Positions 27,043 through 36,723 are shown, counted from the stretch's first letter. The stretch: 64,000 nt of DNA from Parapedobacter koreensis (GCF_900109365.1 NZ_FNZR01000010.1:62001-126000); one strand, 5' to 3'. The notes: generated by a model from the letters alone, not told the origin. A program made the numbers and translations.

Positions 27043-27792
27043 ATGAAGAAAACCCTTATACTCATTGCACTCGTTGCATCCATTGTCTCTCTACATGCCG
27101 CCGCACCTCCGCACAAATATATCCGAATCATCACGCCTAAAGGGGAATGCTTATTGAAACTCTATGATGAAACGCCGCTGCATCGCGACAATTTTGCCAA
27201 ACTGGTACAGGAAGGCTATTATAAGGACTTGTTATTCCATCGTGTGATACATCATTTTATGATTCAGGGGGGCGATCCCACCTCCCGCTACGCGGCAGAA
27301 AAGCAGCTATTGGGAGGAGGCGGGCCGGAATACACCGTGCCTGCTGAGTTTAAAGACAGCCTTTTTCATAAAAAAGGTGTTATTGCCGCTGCCCGCGATG
27401 ACAATCCCGAAAAAGCTTCCAGTGGTTCGCAATTTTACCTGGTACAAGGACGGACATTCACCGATAATGGCCTTGATAGCTTAGAACAATTGCGCCTCAG
27501 TGGCCGTAAAATTCCGGCATACCAGCGCGAGATATATAAAACATTGGGGGGAACGCCCCACCTGGACCAGAGTTATACGGTCTTCGGGGAAGTGATCTCG
27601 GGAATTGCCGTCATCGACAGCATTGCTGCCGTGGAGACTGATCGCTATGACCGTCCAGTGGAAGACCAACGCATGGATATGGTCTTGCTCACCCGCAGAG
27701 AAGCCCTCAATTTGGAACGTGAACAAGCTGGACTGCCTCCCCGTAATGGTATTTTCACCAAGTTTTTTGACCTATTCAAGCCAAAATACTGA
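27043..27792 (+). CDS. Secreted cyclophilin-type peptidyl-prolyl isomerase
   Basis: 249 residues with a signal peptide of about 20 residues (cut near LHAAA). The cyclophilin domain (about 25-220) has YYKDLLFHRVIHHFMIQGGDPT with the active-site Arg, then SSGSQFYLVQG and YTVFGEVISG. It would speed proline isomerisation in the periplasm or envelope. It is convergent with the AsmA-like gene at 27804, only 11 bases apart. Confidence 0.93.
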   Translation: MKKTLILIALVASIVSLHAAAPPHKYIRIITPKGECLLKLYDETPLHRDNFAKLVQEGYYKDLLFHRVIHHFMIQGGDPTSRYAAEKQLLGGGGPEYTVPAEFKDSLFHKKGVIAAARDDNPEKASSGSQFYLVQGRTFTDNGLDSLEQLRLSGRKIPAYQREIYKTLGGTPHLDQSYTVFGEVISGIAVIDSIAAVETDRYDRPVEDQRMDMVLLTRREALNLEREQAGLPPRNGIFTKFFDLFKPKY

Positions 27793-27803
27793 GGGATCTC
27801 CCA

Positions 27804-29594
27804 TTAGTCTTGATTCTTTTCGCCTTCTCCTTTTTTACCAAACACGCGCCTGAAAAAACCACCTGTCTTTTCTGCGGCCCGTTTGGCTTCTTCGGCGGTA
27901 TTCATAAGCCGCTGTTCGCGTTCAGGACTGATACCCGCAGATTCTTTGATGCCTTGCAATAGGCTTTGCCACAGCATTTTGAAAAAGGAATAGGTTTCCG
28001 GACGCGTATAGTTTATCCGACCCCGATGGTATTGACCATTGGCATCGGGGTTGCTATCATTAATGATAAAACTATTGGTTAAGAAGGATACTACCTTATT
28101 TGATGATGTATTTCCATCGTCATCGGCAGACAGCAAATGGAGCCGCATATTATCGTAGTCAAAACGCAGGGAACCCCGTGCCCGATGGTCATCCGCCTGC
28201 ACGTCAAAATTCAAACCTTTGATATTCGCGCTACCGATTTCCGCATTCAATAAAGGCGTAATGATTCGGTTAAACGGCATCCCATTCATAGGGCCAACTG
28301 TCCCTTTATACGTATAGCCTCCGCGCTTATCTAACATATCAAATGCAAATAGTACGTCTAATTTACCGGTATTCATCAGGTACGCCGTCAGTTGGGCTTC
28401 CATGACTTGGTTTTTCAGCAGAGCTGATGTGTCGTTTGTCACATTCCGGAAAACACCGCTTGCATTGTCGAATGTGATTTTTCCTTCCTTTCCATACTTT
28501 TTACTTACTTCGGCGTAGCTAACGCTCAGATGATTGAGCAATACCGAATCAATCTTAATCACCTGCTTCATTTTCAGCAACAATTGGTGGGGTGACTTGC
28601 CAATTTTATTGGTCGGATGCTTGGGATAACGCAGATCGTTGGATATCGCTACCGTTCCACTATCAATGTGCAAGCTCCCGGCATACAGTTGCCTGCTATC
28701 CACAAACCGCTGTAGATCGACATCTTCAAGGCGAATCGTCGGAAAGGCTATAATAGCCATATCTTTTGCTTGCTGGCTTCGCCTGTAAAACTCCCGTCTA
28801 TTCATTCGAGGAGCATATTTCAAGCCCTTAATCAAGAGTTGCCTGTATGAGGTGGCCAGCTGTAGGCGATCAAAACTTACATAATAAAAGCTATCGGGCG
28901 TTTCGTATCGAAACCCGGGCATATCTACATCAATGGCCTGCGTCAGGTAAAACCGTGTCGTATCAAACTGTGAAACCGAATCAATGAGTACATCCCGTAC
29001 CCGGACATTGAGGTGGTTCAATGCAGTCTCGTTTACCGCGGAATCGGTTCGCTTTGAAAATTTAAACTGAATATCGTTGAAATGGATATCCCCCACGCTC
29101 ACCTCATTGAGTATATGCGCTATCCGCTGATAAAGCGATCGCTGATCACGCTTAGTGGCTACAGTATCGTTATAAGCGTGATACGTATTTATTACTTGGA
29201 TGGCTGGCGTATCGATAATGATATCGTCAATACGCAATCGCCGATCGGAAAGGATGCCGCGCGGATGGAATTGCCTGACTCTCAAATTTGCAATATTGAT
29301 GTTATAAACATTGTCGGGCGCTTGCTGGCGGTGTTCCAGTTTGGCGTACATTGTTGTATCTACCGTCAGTCGGAAGTTTTTGATGGAGGCATTTCCCGTG
29401 ATCAAGTTAAAGTCCAATTCGTCATAGGCGATCAGGTAAAGGCTGTCCGTAGCGTTCATGACGGCTTCTTTGAGCCGGGCATCCAATATCGGCCGCCAAT
29501 GCCTGCTCAGGTACCAAACGCCTACCGCTATAATCATCAAGAGGCTTACGACAATTCCAATTACCCATTTCCAAATCGGTTTCATGACGCGCAT
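27804..29594 (-). CDS. AsmA-like envelope protein, copy 1
   Basis: 596 residues. One N-terminal membrane segment (about 8-27) is followed by a long beta-rich region with repeating IDSGTVxI / IDxVxIDTP strands, as in AsmA/DUF748 proteins. Near residue 335 KIGKSPHQLLLKMK, and near 500 NDSNPDANGQYHRG, are shared with the paralog at 38107. The C-terminal tail is charged (EEAKRAAEKTGG, KKGEGEKNQ). AsmA-like proteins form bridges that move phospholipids between membranes; that role here is inferred. A near-consensus promoter lies at 29646-29676. Confidence 0.7.
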   Translation of the reverse strand: MRVMKPIWKWVIGIVVSLLMIIAVGVWYLSRHWRPILDARLKEAVMNATDSLYLIAYDELDFNLITGNASIKNFRLTVDTTMYAKLEHRQQAPDNVYNINIANLRVRQFHPRGILSDRRLRIDDIIIDTPAIQVINTYHAYNDTVATKRDQRSLYQRIAHILNEVSVGDIHFNDIQFKFSKRTDSAVNETALNHLNVRVRDVLIDSVSQFDTTRFYLTQAIDVDMPGFRYETPDSFYYVSFDRLQLATSYRQLLIKGLKYAPRMNRREFYRRSQQAKDMAIIAFPTIRLEDVDLQRFVDSRQLYAGSLHIDSGTVAISNDLRYPKHPTNKIGKSPHQLLLKMKQVIKIDSVLLNHLSVSYAEVSKKYGKEGKITFDNASGVFRNVTNDTSALLKNQVMEAQLTAYLMNTGKLDVLFAFDMLDKRGGYTYKGTVGPMNGMPFNRIITPLLNAEIGSANIKGLNFDVQADDHRARGSLRFDYDNMRLHLLSADDDGNTSSNKVVSFLTNSFIINDSNPDANGQYHRGRINYTRPETYSFFKMLWQSLLQGIKESAGISPEREQRLMNTAEEAKRAAEKTGGFFRRVFGKKGEGEKNQD

Positions 29595-29913
29595 AGTTAC
29601 ATTTGACGGAGAAACAACAATTGGCTATGAATGTTTTCGTATTCGTAAAGGTAGTGATTTCCGTGGCAATTCCCAATAGGTCATATGATGGTTGGTGGCC
29701 AAGCCAGTGGCACTTAATGTCAGCTTAAGGACAAAAAATAAAAAACGCTAGGCCGGAATCGCGACTTATCAAAAAAAGCACTACCTTAGACCTGCTGTTC
29801 GCTGCCCTTATCTTGCTCCATGCAAATTGCATAGCGCGAATCCCCATTCGCATAAGCAAATAAACGAACCAGCGAACACAGCGTAAAAACAAGACAATAA
29901 ACAGCGGAAACAT
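29595..29913. other. Divergent gap between AsmA-like copy 1 and the VWA gene
   Basis: About 319 bases. It holds the putative promoter at 29646-29676 for the minus-strand gene. I found no clear plus-strand promoter and no other gene. Confidence 0.5.
29646..29676 (-). promoter_or_regulatory. Putative promoter of AsmA-like copy 1
   Basis: On the minus strand TTG (29674-29676), 20 bases, then TACCTTTA (29646-29653), one base from TAnnTTTG, about 52 bases upstream of the start codon. Confidence 0.4.
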
Positions 29914-31011
29914 ATGCGTGGCTACCATTTCTCACAATATATCCCTACTGCATTGCCCAAAGGTGGTTTTGATGAATTGCTGAAGCTTTTTATGCAACTC
30001 CTACAATATACGGCGGGTGACGCCATGGAGGCGTTGGCTTGGCTCAATGAGCTGGATAAGCAGTACAACCTGACCACGGATGACTACGGCATGGGCGATT
30101 TTATCCAGGATCTCAAAGACAAGGGTTATTTGAGTGACGACCCAGGCTCTGGGCAATTCCGGATTACTGCTAAAAGTGAGCAGACCATCCGCCAATCCGC
30201 CTTGGAAGAAATTTTTGGCAAGTTGCGCAAAAGCGGGCGTGGCAACCATAATAGCAACCTTTCCGGACTGGGGGAGGAAAAAAATGCCGACCGTCGGGAA
30301 TACCAGTATGGGGATAGCTTGGATCAGATTGACATGACCACTTCTATCCATAACGCACAGGTAAATCATGGGATTGGCAATTTCATGCTCACCGAACGAG
30401 ATCTTGAGGTGGAAGAGCGGGATTACAAAACATTGACCTCTACCGTGCTGATGATCGACATTTCTCATAGCATGATACTTTACGGCGAGGATCGCATCAC
30501 GCCTGCCAAAAAAGTAGCAATGGCCTTAGCCGAGCTTATTCAGACTCGCTACCCTAAAGACACCTTGGATATTGTAGTATTTGGCAATGATGCCTGGCCG
30601 ATTAGCATCAAAGATTTGCCTTACCTTCAAGTAGGCCCCTACCATACCAACACGCTGGCTGGGCTTGAGCTGGCTACCGATTTGTTGCGCAGACGCAAGA
30701 CCCACAACAAGCAGATTTTCATGATCACCGATGGAAAGCCAACATGCCTGAAGGAAAATGGCCGTTATTATAAAAATAGCGTAGGCCTTGACCGTAAGGT
30801 AGTCAACAAGACGTTGAATATGGCTGCCCAATGTAAGCGATTGAATATTCCCATTACCACCTTTATGATTGCTCGCGATCCGTACTTGCAGCAATTCGTC
30901 CGTCAGTTCACGGAAACCAACGGCGGAAAAGCATTCTATAGTTCGCTCCAGGGATTAGGTGAATACATTTTTGAAGATTATATTCGCAACCGGAGAAAGA
31001 CGGTAAGGTAG
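29914..31011 (+). CDS. VWA domain protein, partner of a MoxR-like ATPase
   Basis: 365 residues. A helical N-terminal half (1-165) is followed by a von Willebrand factor A domain. The MIDAS motif is VLMIDISHSM (DxSxS), with TLAGLE and MITDGKPT completing the metal site. There is no signal peptide or membrane segment, so it is cytoplasmic. The next plus-strand gene encodes a MoxR/Mg-chelatase-like ATPase, and such pairs work as chaperone-like or cofactor-insertion machines. The target here is unknown. Confidence 0.85.
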   Translation: MRGYHFSQYIPTALPKGGFDELLKLFMQLLQYTAGDAMEALAWLNELDKQYNLTTDDYGMGDFIQDLKDKGYLSDDPGSGQFRITAKSEQTIRQSALEEIFGKLRKSGRGNHNSNLSGLGEEKNADRREYQYGDSLDQIDMTTSIHNAQVNHGIGNFMLTERDLEVEERDYKTLTSTVLMIDISHSMILYGEDRITPAKKVAMALAELIQTRYPKDTLDIVVFGNDAWPISIKDLPYLQVGPYHTNTLAGLELATDLLRRRKTHNKQIFMITDGKPTCLKENGRYYKNSVGLDRKVVNKTLNMAAQCKRLNIPITTFMIARDPYLQQFVRQFTETNGGKAFYSSLQGLGEYIFEDYIRNRRKTVR

Positions 31012-31025
31012 TGGGTGTTGGTGTC

Positions 31026-31110
31026 GATTCAAGCTGTTGCTCCTTAACTGGGTGGGATCCGGTTCGCTTGGCTTCCATCCCCAAGATTTCGTCTGCAACG
31101 GCTTAAATTG
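31026..31110. repeat. Intergenic palindromic repeat, copy A (short)
   Basis: Outer imperfect inverted repeat GATTCAAGCTGTTGC ... GCAACGGCTTAAATTG with a short centre containing GGATCCGGTTCGCTTGG and ATTTCGTCT. It lacks the long middle insert of copies B, D and E. It lies between the VWA and ATPase genes. Confidence 0.7.
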
Positions 31111-31187
31111 GTGGCATTAGAAAACGGTGATCAGTGGTGGAGATCGGTGATCGATAACAATAAAAAATAACGATTTTACAAATAAAC

Positions 31188-32672
31188 ATGACTCATATTC
31201 ACACATTAGGCGAACTCAAACAATCCGGATATCAATACCGTGCCGTAAAGGACGAATTAAGAGCCAATCTCATCAAACAATTGCAAGAAAAAAAAGCTGG
31301 ATTTAAAGGCATCGTCGGCTATGACGATACCGTCATTCCCGAATTACAGACAGCGATTCTTTCCAGGCACAATATCTTGCTGCTGGGATTGCGCGGACAA
31401 GCGAAAACACGTATTGCCCGCTTGATGGTGCATTTATTAGATGAATACGTACCTTATGTGGCCGGAAGCGAACTTTTTGATGATCCGTTGCATCCCATCT
31501 CTTGGTATGCGCGGAACGAAATCCAAACCAAAGGTGATGATACGCCCATCGCTTGGCTGCATCGCTCAGAACGGTATACTGAAAAATTGGCCACCCCGGA
31601 CGTCACCGTGGCCGACCTCGTAGGCGACGTGGATCCCATCAAGGCAGCCACATTGAAGCTGACCTATAATGACGAGCGCGTCATCCACTTCGGATTGATC
31701 CCACGGGCCCATCGGAGCATTTTTGTTATCAACGAATTGCCCGACCTGCAAGCGCGGATACAAGTTGCCCTGTTTAATATGCTACAGGAAAAAGATATCC
31801 AAATACGGGGCTTCAAACTGCGTCTGCCGCTTGATGTCCAGTTTGTATTCACGGCTAACCCGGAGGATTATACCAACCGGGGCTCCATTGTGACACCGCT
31901 GAAGGATCGTATCGAAAGCCAAATATTGACACACTATCCAAAGAATATTGATATTTCCCGCAAAATTACTTTTCAGGAAGCGCGCATAACGCCGGATCAG
32001 CAAACCGCCATCGAAGTAGATGGCCTATTGAAAGACTTGGTCGAACAGGTCGCGTTTGAAGCCCGCGAAAGTGAGTTCATCGATCAGAAATCGGGCGTGT
32101 CTGCTCGTCTTACCATATCAGCGTTTGAAAACCTGGTAAGTGCGGCCGAACGTAGGATGCTGATATCCGGCCAGCGGAAAACCATCGCTCGCCTATCAGA
32201 TTTTGCCGGTATTATACCTGCCATCACCGGAAAAATCGAATTGGTTTATGAAGGTGAGCTGGAAGGGCCTGTACACGTAGCGCATCGCCTAATCGGATCG
32301 GCGGTAAAAACCCTTTTTACGCAATACTTCCCGCATCCCGAGAAGGCAAAAAAGTCCAAAAGTGAAAACCCATACTCATCCATTGTTGATTGGTTCACGA
32401 TGGGCAACCAGCTGGAGCTGACGGATGATCTATCAGATAGCCAATATAAAAAAGCGCTGATGCAAGTACCGGGCCTGCATGCCCTGGTAAAAAAACTTCA
32501 CCCCAAGCTTGCGGAAAGCCAGCAATTGCTGCTGATGGAATTTGTGCTTCATGGATTAGCCGAGTATTCGCAACTCAACAAAAGCTACCTCGATGGAGGA
32601 GTCGTATTTGCGGACATGCTGGGCAGCTTGTTTGACGGCGACTTTGATGATGAGGAGTTTGAAGGAAGGTGA
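31188..32672 (+). CDS. MoxR / Mg-chelatase-like AAA+ ATPase
   Basis: 494 residues. The AAA+ module (about 30-300) has a Walker A-like LLGLRGQAKTR, in which Ala replaces the usual second-last Gly. Walker B-like IFVINELPDL and sensor 1 FTANPEDYTNRG follow. The C-terminal lid and a helical extension run to the end. It resembles the sigma-54-interacting/Mg-chelatase-like ATPases found beside VWA genes. With the upstream VWA protein it would form an ATP-driven remodelling complex; the client is unknown. A palindromic repeat lies between the two genes. Confidence 0.85.
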   Translation: MTHIHTLGELKQSGYQYRAVKDELRANLIKQLQEKKAGFKGIVGYDDTVIPELQTAILSRHNILLLGLRGQAKTRIARLMVHLLDEYVPYVAGSELFDDPLHPISWYARNEIQTKGDDTPIAWLHRSERYTEKLATPDVTVADLVGDVDPIKAATLKLTYNDERVIHFGLIPRAHRSIFVINELPDLQARIQVALFNMLQEKDIQIRGFKLRLPLDVQFVFTANPEDYTNRGSIVTPLKDRIESQILTHYPKNIDISRKITFQEARITPDQQTAIEVDGLLKDLVEQVAFEARESEFIDQKSGVSARLTISAFENLVSAAERRMLISGQRKTIARLSDFAGIIPAITGKIELVYEGELEGPVHVAHRLIGSAVKTLFTQYFPHPEKAKKSKSENPYSSIVDWFTMGNQLELTDDLSDSQYKKALMQVPGLHALVKKLHPKLAESQQLLLMEFVLHGLAEYSQLNKSYLDGGVVFADMLGSLFDGDFDDEEFEGR

Positions 32673-32673
32673 T

Positions 32674-32849
32674 ATTAAAGTGGCTGCTCCTCAACTGGAT
32701 CCGGTGCGCTTCGCGATGCTTTTCCTCTCCTTTCCAAGGCACCTTTGGATGCGCACAAGCAACCTAGGGGGATGAGCGGAGCGAGTCTTCCAGTTGCGTT
32801 GCGTATCCAGGGTGCCGCCATCTCCGCTGCCGTCTCCTAGGTTTCGGCT
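32674..32849. repeat. Intergenic palindromic repeat, copy B (long, core forward)
   Basis: Left arm TGCTCCTCAACTGGATCC and GGTGCGCTTCGC, an insert bounded by inner inverted repeats (GGCACCTTTGGATGCGC at 32739-32754 region and GCGTATCCAGGGTGCC at 32801-32816), and right arm GCCGTCTCCTAGGTTTCG. The 46-base core between the inner repeats (32755-32800) starts ACAAGCAACCTAGG and ends CCAGTTGCGTT. The outer right end is diverged. It begins 1 base after the ATPase stop codon. Confidence 0.8.
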
Positions 32850-32856
32850 TCACCGA

Positions 32857-33333
32857 TCACCATACAAAAGTAGCCTTACGCGTCGGATTATCCAGTTTAG
32901 TGCTTTTTCGTTTGCCGTAGGCTGTTACATGCAAAATATTGCTTTGTTTGGGAAATTGATCAAACAAAATACGGCTGTCTATGACAAGTCGTTGCACCTT
33001 GTCTACATTGCTCACTTCAAGGTAGCACCACGCCACGTCGTCTTCGATTTCGTAGCCAAGGTAGTGCAGCGTTTTCAACTCGCCATCTACGGCAAGCTTG
33101 AATTGCTTCCCGAGGTAATCTGCCAATAAGCTGTCAATCATAGGACGATCAGCAGGACTAATCAAGTCCACATGGGCACTATAAGCCGCTTTGAGGGCAT
33201 CTTCAAGGTCGTCATGGAAGATGCGACAGCTTATTTCCATGGCATGTGTCTTTTCGTTGAAATCTACTGCCGTGATGCTCACATAAAACGGATGGAACAA
33301 TCCTAAAAAAACACTAAAAATTAAACTCAACAT
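32857..33333 (-). CDS. DUF6702 family protein
   Basis: 158 residues starting with a hydrophobic signal-like segment (MLSLIFSVFLGLFHPFYVS) and the family pattern HPFYVSITAVDFN, ISCRIFHDDLEDALKA, GYEIEDDVAWCYLEV and NVDKVQRLVID. DUF6702 proteins are envelope proteins of unknown function in Bacteroidota, often near HupE or M1 peptidase genes, as here. The gene runs divergently from hupE, with 109 bases between them. Confidence 0.88.
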   Translation of the reverse strand: MLSLIFSVFLGLFHPFYVSITAVDFNEKTHAMEISCRIFHDDLEDALKAAYSAHVDLISPADRPMIDSLLADYLGKQFKLAVDGELKTLHYLGYEIEDDVAWCYLEVSNVDKVQRLVIDSRILFDQFPKQSNILHVTAYGKRKSTKLDNPTRKATFVW

Positions 33334-33442
33334 GAAATTTCAAGCCTAACACCGGTATGCTATTGCATTTTTTTTGTTATAGATTGCGTTTTCGCCGCAA
33401 TAAACGTAATATTGTTGCGAATATAACAACAAAACTTTCAAC

Positions 33443-34018
33443 ATGCAGGATTTCGGGGTTTATTTCGAATTAGGTTTACAGCATATCTTAGACCTTTCGG
33501 GATACGACCATATCCTTTTTGTAATTGCGCTTTGTTGTACCTATTTCATAAAAGACTGGCGAAAAGTCACCGTGTTGGTCACGGCCTTTACTGTCGGGCA
33601 TTCGCTTACCTTGGCATTGAGCGTATTTAATCTCGTCCGGGTAGATACGGAACTGATCGAATTACTTATCCCGATCACCATCGTCATCACGGCCTTCAGT
33701 AACGTGGTCAAAAAGCGCCAACGAGCAGCAAATACGGACTGGCTTACATATAGTTACGCCTTGTTTTTCGGGCTCATCCACGGGTTGGGTTTTTCCAATT
33801 ACTTGCGATCGCTATTGGGCAAGGAAAGCAGCATCACCTGGCCATTGTTTGCTTTCAACGTAGGATTGGAGTTGGGTCAGTTGGCTATCGTTTTTGTCGT
33901 TTTGATGGCATCACTTATCGCCACGGGTATCTTTTCCGTATCCAAGCGCGATTGGTCGTTTTTCCTTTCGGCCGCAATTTTCGGCATTGCGTTGATGATG
34001 GCGCTGGAAAGAACGTAG
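33443..34018 (+). CDS. HupE/UreJ family membrane protein
   Basis: 191 residues with about six membrane segments. It opens with the family signature LGLQHILDLSGYDHILFVIALC (here positions 10-31), then FTVGHSLTLALSVF and FFGLIHGLGFSNYLR, whose His residues suggest metal binding. HupE/UreJ proteins are nickel or cobalt permeases; without hydrogenase or urease genes nearby, the substrate is open. The downstream M1 peptidase gene is 90 bases away on the same strand. Confidence 0.9.
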   Translation: MQDFGVYFELGLQHILDLSGYDHILFVIALCCTYFIKDWRKVTVLVTAFTVGHSLTLALSVFNLVRVDTELIELLIPITIVITAFSNVVKKRQRAANTDWLTYSYALFFGLIHGLGFSNYLRSLLGKESSITWPLFAFNVGLELGQLAIVFVVLMASLIATGIFSVSKRDWSFFLSAAIFGIALMMALERT

Positions 34019-34108
34019 TGCCGGGCTGTAAGCTGATTTTGCCCGTGAACTAATATTACTTTTTTATTTTAATTTGTTGAAGAAAGACGAAGCTTAAAGC
34101 AAAACAAT

Positions 34109-36454
34109 ATGAAAAGAAGATTCCATCAATTAGTCATGCTTATCGGATTGGGGCTATACTCCTTCCCGACCGTAGCACAGTATCAAAACAATCCTGGATC
34201 AAACCATGGCAATAAGTTTGAACAATTGGGCACGCTATTGAGCGATCCCAACGTATACCGTACAGCTTCGGGCGCGCCAGGGCACCAGTATTGGCAGCAG
34301 AAGGCCGATTACGTCATCGATGTAGAAGTAGACGACGAAAATCAACGCGTCATCGGCGCTGAAACCATCACCTATACCAACAACTCGCCGGATCCATTGA
34401 ATTACCTCTGGATCCAGTTGGATGAAAACGAGCACAAGGCCGATGCGGAAAACAAGAAATTCGATGAAAGCTCACTCGGCGAACGGGTGACTACCCGTCA
34501 ACTGCAGCAACTCATCGGTGATGATAAAGATTTGGGCGTCAAAATCCTGAAAGTAGCCGATGGTGCGGGCAAAGCACTTCAATACACGATTAATTATACC
34601 ATGATGCGGGTGGAATTGCCTGCCATCCTAAAGCCCGGCGCCAAGTTTGTGCTACAGATTGATTGGCAATACAATATCAGTGATCGTACTACGGAAGGTG
34701 GACGCGGTGGCTATGAGTACTTTGCTGAAGATGGCAATTACCTATACACCATCGCACAATGGTACCCCCGCATGGCCGTATATTCCGACTTCCAAGGTTG
34801 GCAAAACAAGCAATTCACCGGTCGAGGTGAATTTGCGCTGGCATTCGGCGATTTTAAAGTAAATATTACGGTACCGGCCGATCATGTTGTGGGTGCCACG
34901 GGTGAATGCCGTAATTATGCTAACGTACTGACCGCTGCGCAACTGAATCGGTGGCAACAGGCACAGCAGGCCAATGAGCCTGTGGAGGTCGTCACCCTTG
35001 ACGAGGCCAAGCAAGCCATGCAGGGCAAGGCCACGGCTAAGAAAACCTGGATCTATGAAGCCAAAAACGTACGCGACTTTGCTTTCGTCACCTCTCGCCG
35101 CCTGGTGTGGGACGCCATGCGCGTCAAGGAGGGTATTGAAGGAAATACACCCATGGCGATGTCTTACTATGGCCCGGAAGCTTACCCGCTCTACCGTCCT
35201 TACTCCACTAAAGTAGTCGCGCATACCTTGAAAGTATATTCCAAACATACCATCGCCTATCCTTATCCGGTAGCCATCTCTGTAGAAGCTTCCAATGGTA
35301 TGGAATACCCCATGATCTGCTTCAACTATGGGCGTGCAGACAAAGATGGCACCTATTCCGAGGCTACTAAATACGGGATGATTGGGGTAATTATACACGA
35401 AGTGGGCCACAATTTCTTCCCCATGATTGTCAACTCCGACGAGCGGCAATGGACATGGATGGACGAGGGACTTAATACCTTTTGCCAGTTTCTCGCCGAG
35501 CAGGAATGGGATAAGGATTTTCCCTCACGCCGCGGGCCTGCACATAAAATCGCGGATTACATGAAGCTTCCCAAAGACCAGTTGGAGCCCATTATGACCA
35601 ACTCGGAAAACATTGTGCAATTTGGGCCGAATGCATATGCAAAACCAGCAACCGCACTCAATATCCTGCGCGAAACCATCATGGGACGTGAGCTTTTCGA
35701 CTACGCCTTCAAGGAATATTCGCAGCGTTGGGCTTTCAAACATCCCACGCCTGCTGATTTCTTCCGCACCATGGAAGACGCCTCAGCCGTTGATCTCGAT
35801 TGGTTTTGGCGGGGTTGGTTTTTTGGTATAGACCCTGTGGATATTTCCTTGGACGACGTACAGCATTTCCAACCCATGGGGAGTCTGCAGGACGCCCAAG
35901 CTGAGGCTAAGACGGCTTTTGAAAACGACCTGAACACCATTTCCCGTCAGCGTAATATCGAAGAAGGCATCGATTTTGCCGTAGAGGGCGATACTTCTTT
36001 GCAAGATTTTTATAACAAGTGGGATCGTTTTGCCATTGCTGATGAAGATAGGCAGGCATTTGAGCAATACTATGAATCCTTAACGACGGAGGAAAAAGCA
36101 TTGTACGATGGCAAGTACCACTTCTATCAACTCAGCTTCAGTAATAAAGGTGGACTGGTGATGCCCATTTTTATCCAATGGACATTCGCCGACGGCACTA
36201 AGGAAATCGATCGTATACCAGCGTATATTTGGCGTAAAAATGAGCATGAAGTAACCAAGGTCTTTGCTAAAACCAAGGAGGTAAAAGCCATTCTCATCGA
36301 TCCCCTTCGGGAGACAGCAGATATCGACGAAGAGAACAATGCGTGGCCGCGCCAACATACGCCTACGCGGTTTGAATTGTTTAAACAAGGTGCTGGCCCA
36401 GCACGGGGTGCCTCAGCCGGCCCGAACCCCATGCAACGGGCGAGGCAGCAGTGA
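34109..36454 (+). CDS. Secreted M1 family metallopeptidase
   Basis: 781 residues with a signal peptide of about 23 residues. An N-terminal beta domain precedes the thermolysin-like domain. The zinc site is His430-Glu-x-x-His434, followed 18 residues later by Glu453 in MDEGLNTF. The aminopeptidase exopeptidase motif appears as NGMEYP. It should cleave N-terminal residues from peptides outside the inner membrane. The length and motifs match the Bacteroidota group that pairs with DUF6702 and HupE genes. The C-terminus ends in a low-complexity GAGPARGASAG tail. Confidence 0.93.
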   Translation: MKRRFHQLVMLIGLGLYSFPTVAQYQNNPGSNHGNKFEQLGTLLSDPNVYRTASGAPGHQYWQQKADYVIDVEVDDENQRVIGAETITYTNNSPDPLNYLWIQLDENEHKADAENKKFDESSLGERVTTRQLQQLIGDDKDLGVKILKVADGAGKALQYTINYTMMRVELPAILKPGAKFVLQIDWQYNISDRTTEGGRGGYEYFAEDGNYLYTIAQWYPRMAVYSDFQGWQNKQFTGRGEFALAFGDFKVNITVPADHVVGATGECRNYANVLTAAQLNRWQQAQQANEPVEVVTLDEAKQAMQGKATAKKTWIYEAKNVRDFAFVTSRRLVWDAMRVKEGIEGNTPMAMSYYGPEAYPLYRPYSTKVVAHTLKVYSKHTIAYPYPVAISVEASNGMEYPMICFNYGRADKDGTYSEATKYGMIGVIIHEVGHNFFPMIVNSDERQWTWMDEGLNTFCQFLAEQEWDKDFPSRRGPAHKIADYMKLPKDQLEPIMTNSENIVQFGPNAYAKPATALNILRETIMGRELFDYAFKEYSQRWAFKHPTPADFFRTMEDASAVDLDWFWRGWFFGIDPVDISLDDVQHFQPMGSLQDAQAEAKTAFENDLNTISRQRNIEEGIDFAVEGDTSLQDFYNKWDRFAIADEDRQAFEQYYESLTTEEKALYDGKYHFYQLSFSNKGGLVMPIFIQWTFADGTKEIDRIPAYIWRKNEHEVTKVFAKTKEVKAILIDPLRETADIDEENNAWPRQHTPTRFELFKQGAGPARGASAGPNPMQRARQQ

Positions 36455-36457
36455 GGT

Positions 36458-36536
36458 AAATCAAGCAGTTGCTCCTCAACTGGATCCGGTGCGCTTCGCT
36501 GCCGTCTCCTAGGTTTCGTCTGCAACTGCTTGATTT
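36458..36536. repeat. Intergenic palindromic repeat, copy C (short, perfect ends)
   Basis: Perfect 15-base inverted repeat AAATCAAGCAGTTGC (36458-36472) / GCAACTGCTTGATTT (36522-36536). The centre joins the left arm (GGATCCGGTGCGCTTCGC) directly to the right arm (TGCCGTCTCCTAGG), so the middle insert of the long copies is cleanly missing. It starts 4 bases after the M1 peptidase stop, so it may also act as a terminator hairpin. Confidence 0.85.
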
Positions 36537-36558
36537 GATGATGTAGGAATTATTGGGG

Positions 36559-36723
36559 GATTCAAGCAGGCGATCCGCTACTGGATATGGTGCGCTTCGC
36601 GATGCTTTTCCTCTCCTTTCCAAGGCAGCTTTGGATGCGCACAAGCAACCTAGGGGGATGAGCGGAGCGAGTCTTCCAGTTGCGTTGCGTATCCAAAGCT
36701 GCCATCTCCGCTGCCGTCTCCTA
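36559..36723. repeat. Intergenic palindromic repeat, copy D (long, core forward)
   Basis: Left end GGATTCAAGCAGG, insert with inner inverted repeats GGCAGCTTTGGATGCGC (36624-36640) and GCGTATCCAAAGCTGCC (36687-36703), which pair except for one base. The 46-base core has the same orientation as copy B. The right arm is cut short (GCCGTCTCCTA), with no outer right end. Confidence 0.8.

Noticed and set aside
36458-36723. Open frames crossing the palindromic repeats, giving proteins with SGASLPVALRIQ
   Set aside because: The same peptide appears in several places because the repeat core is the same; it is repeat DNA, not coding sequence.
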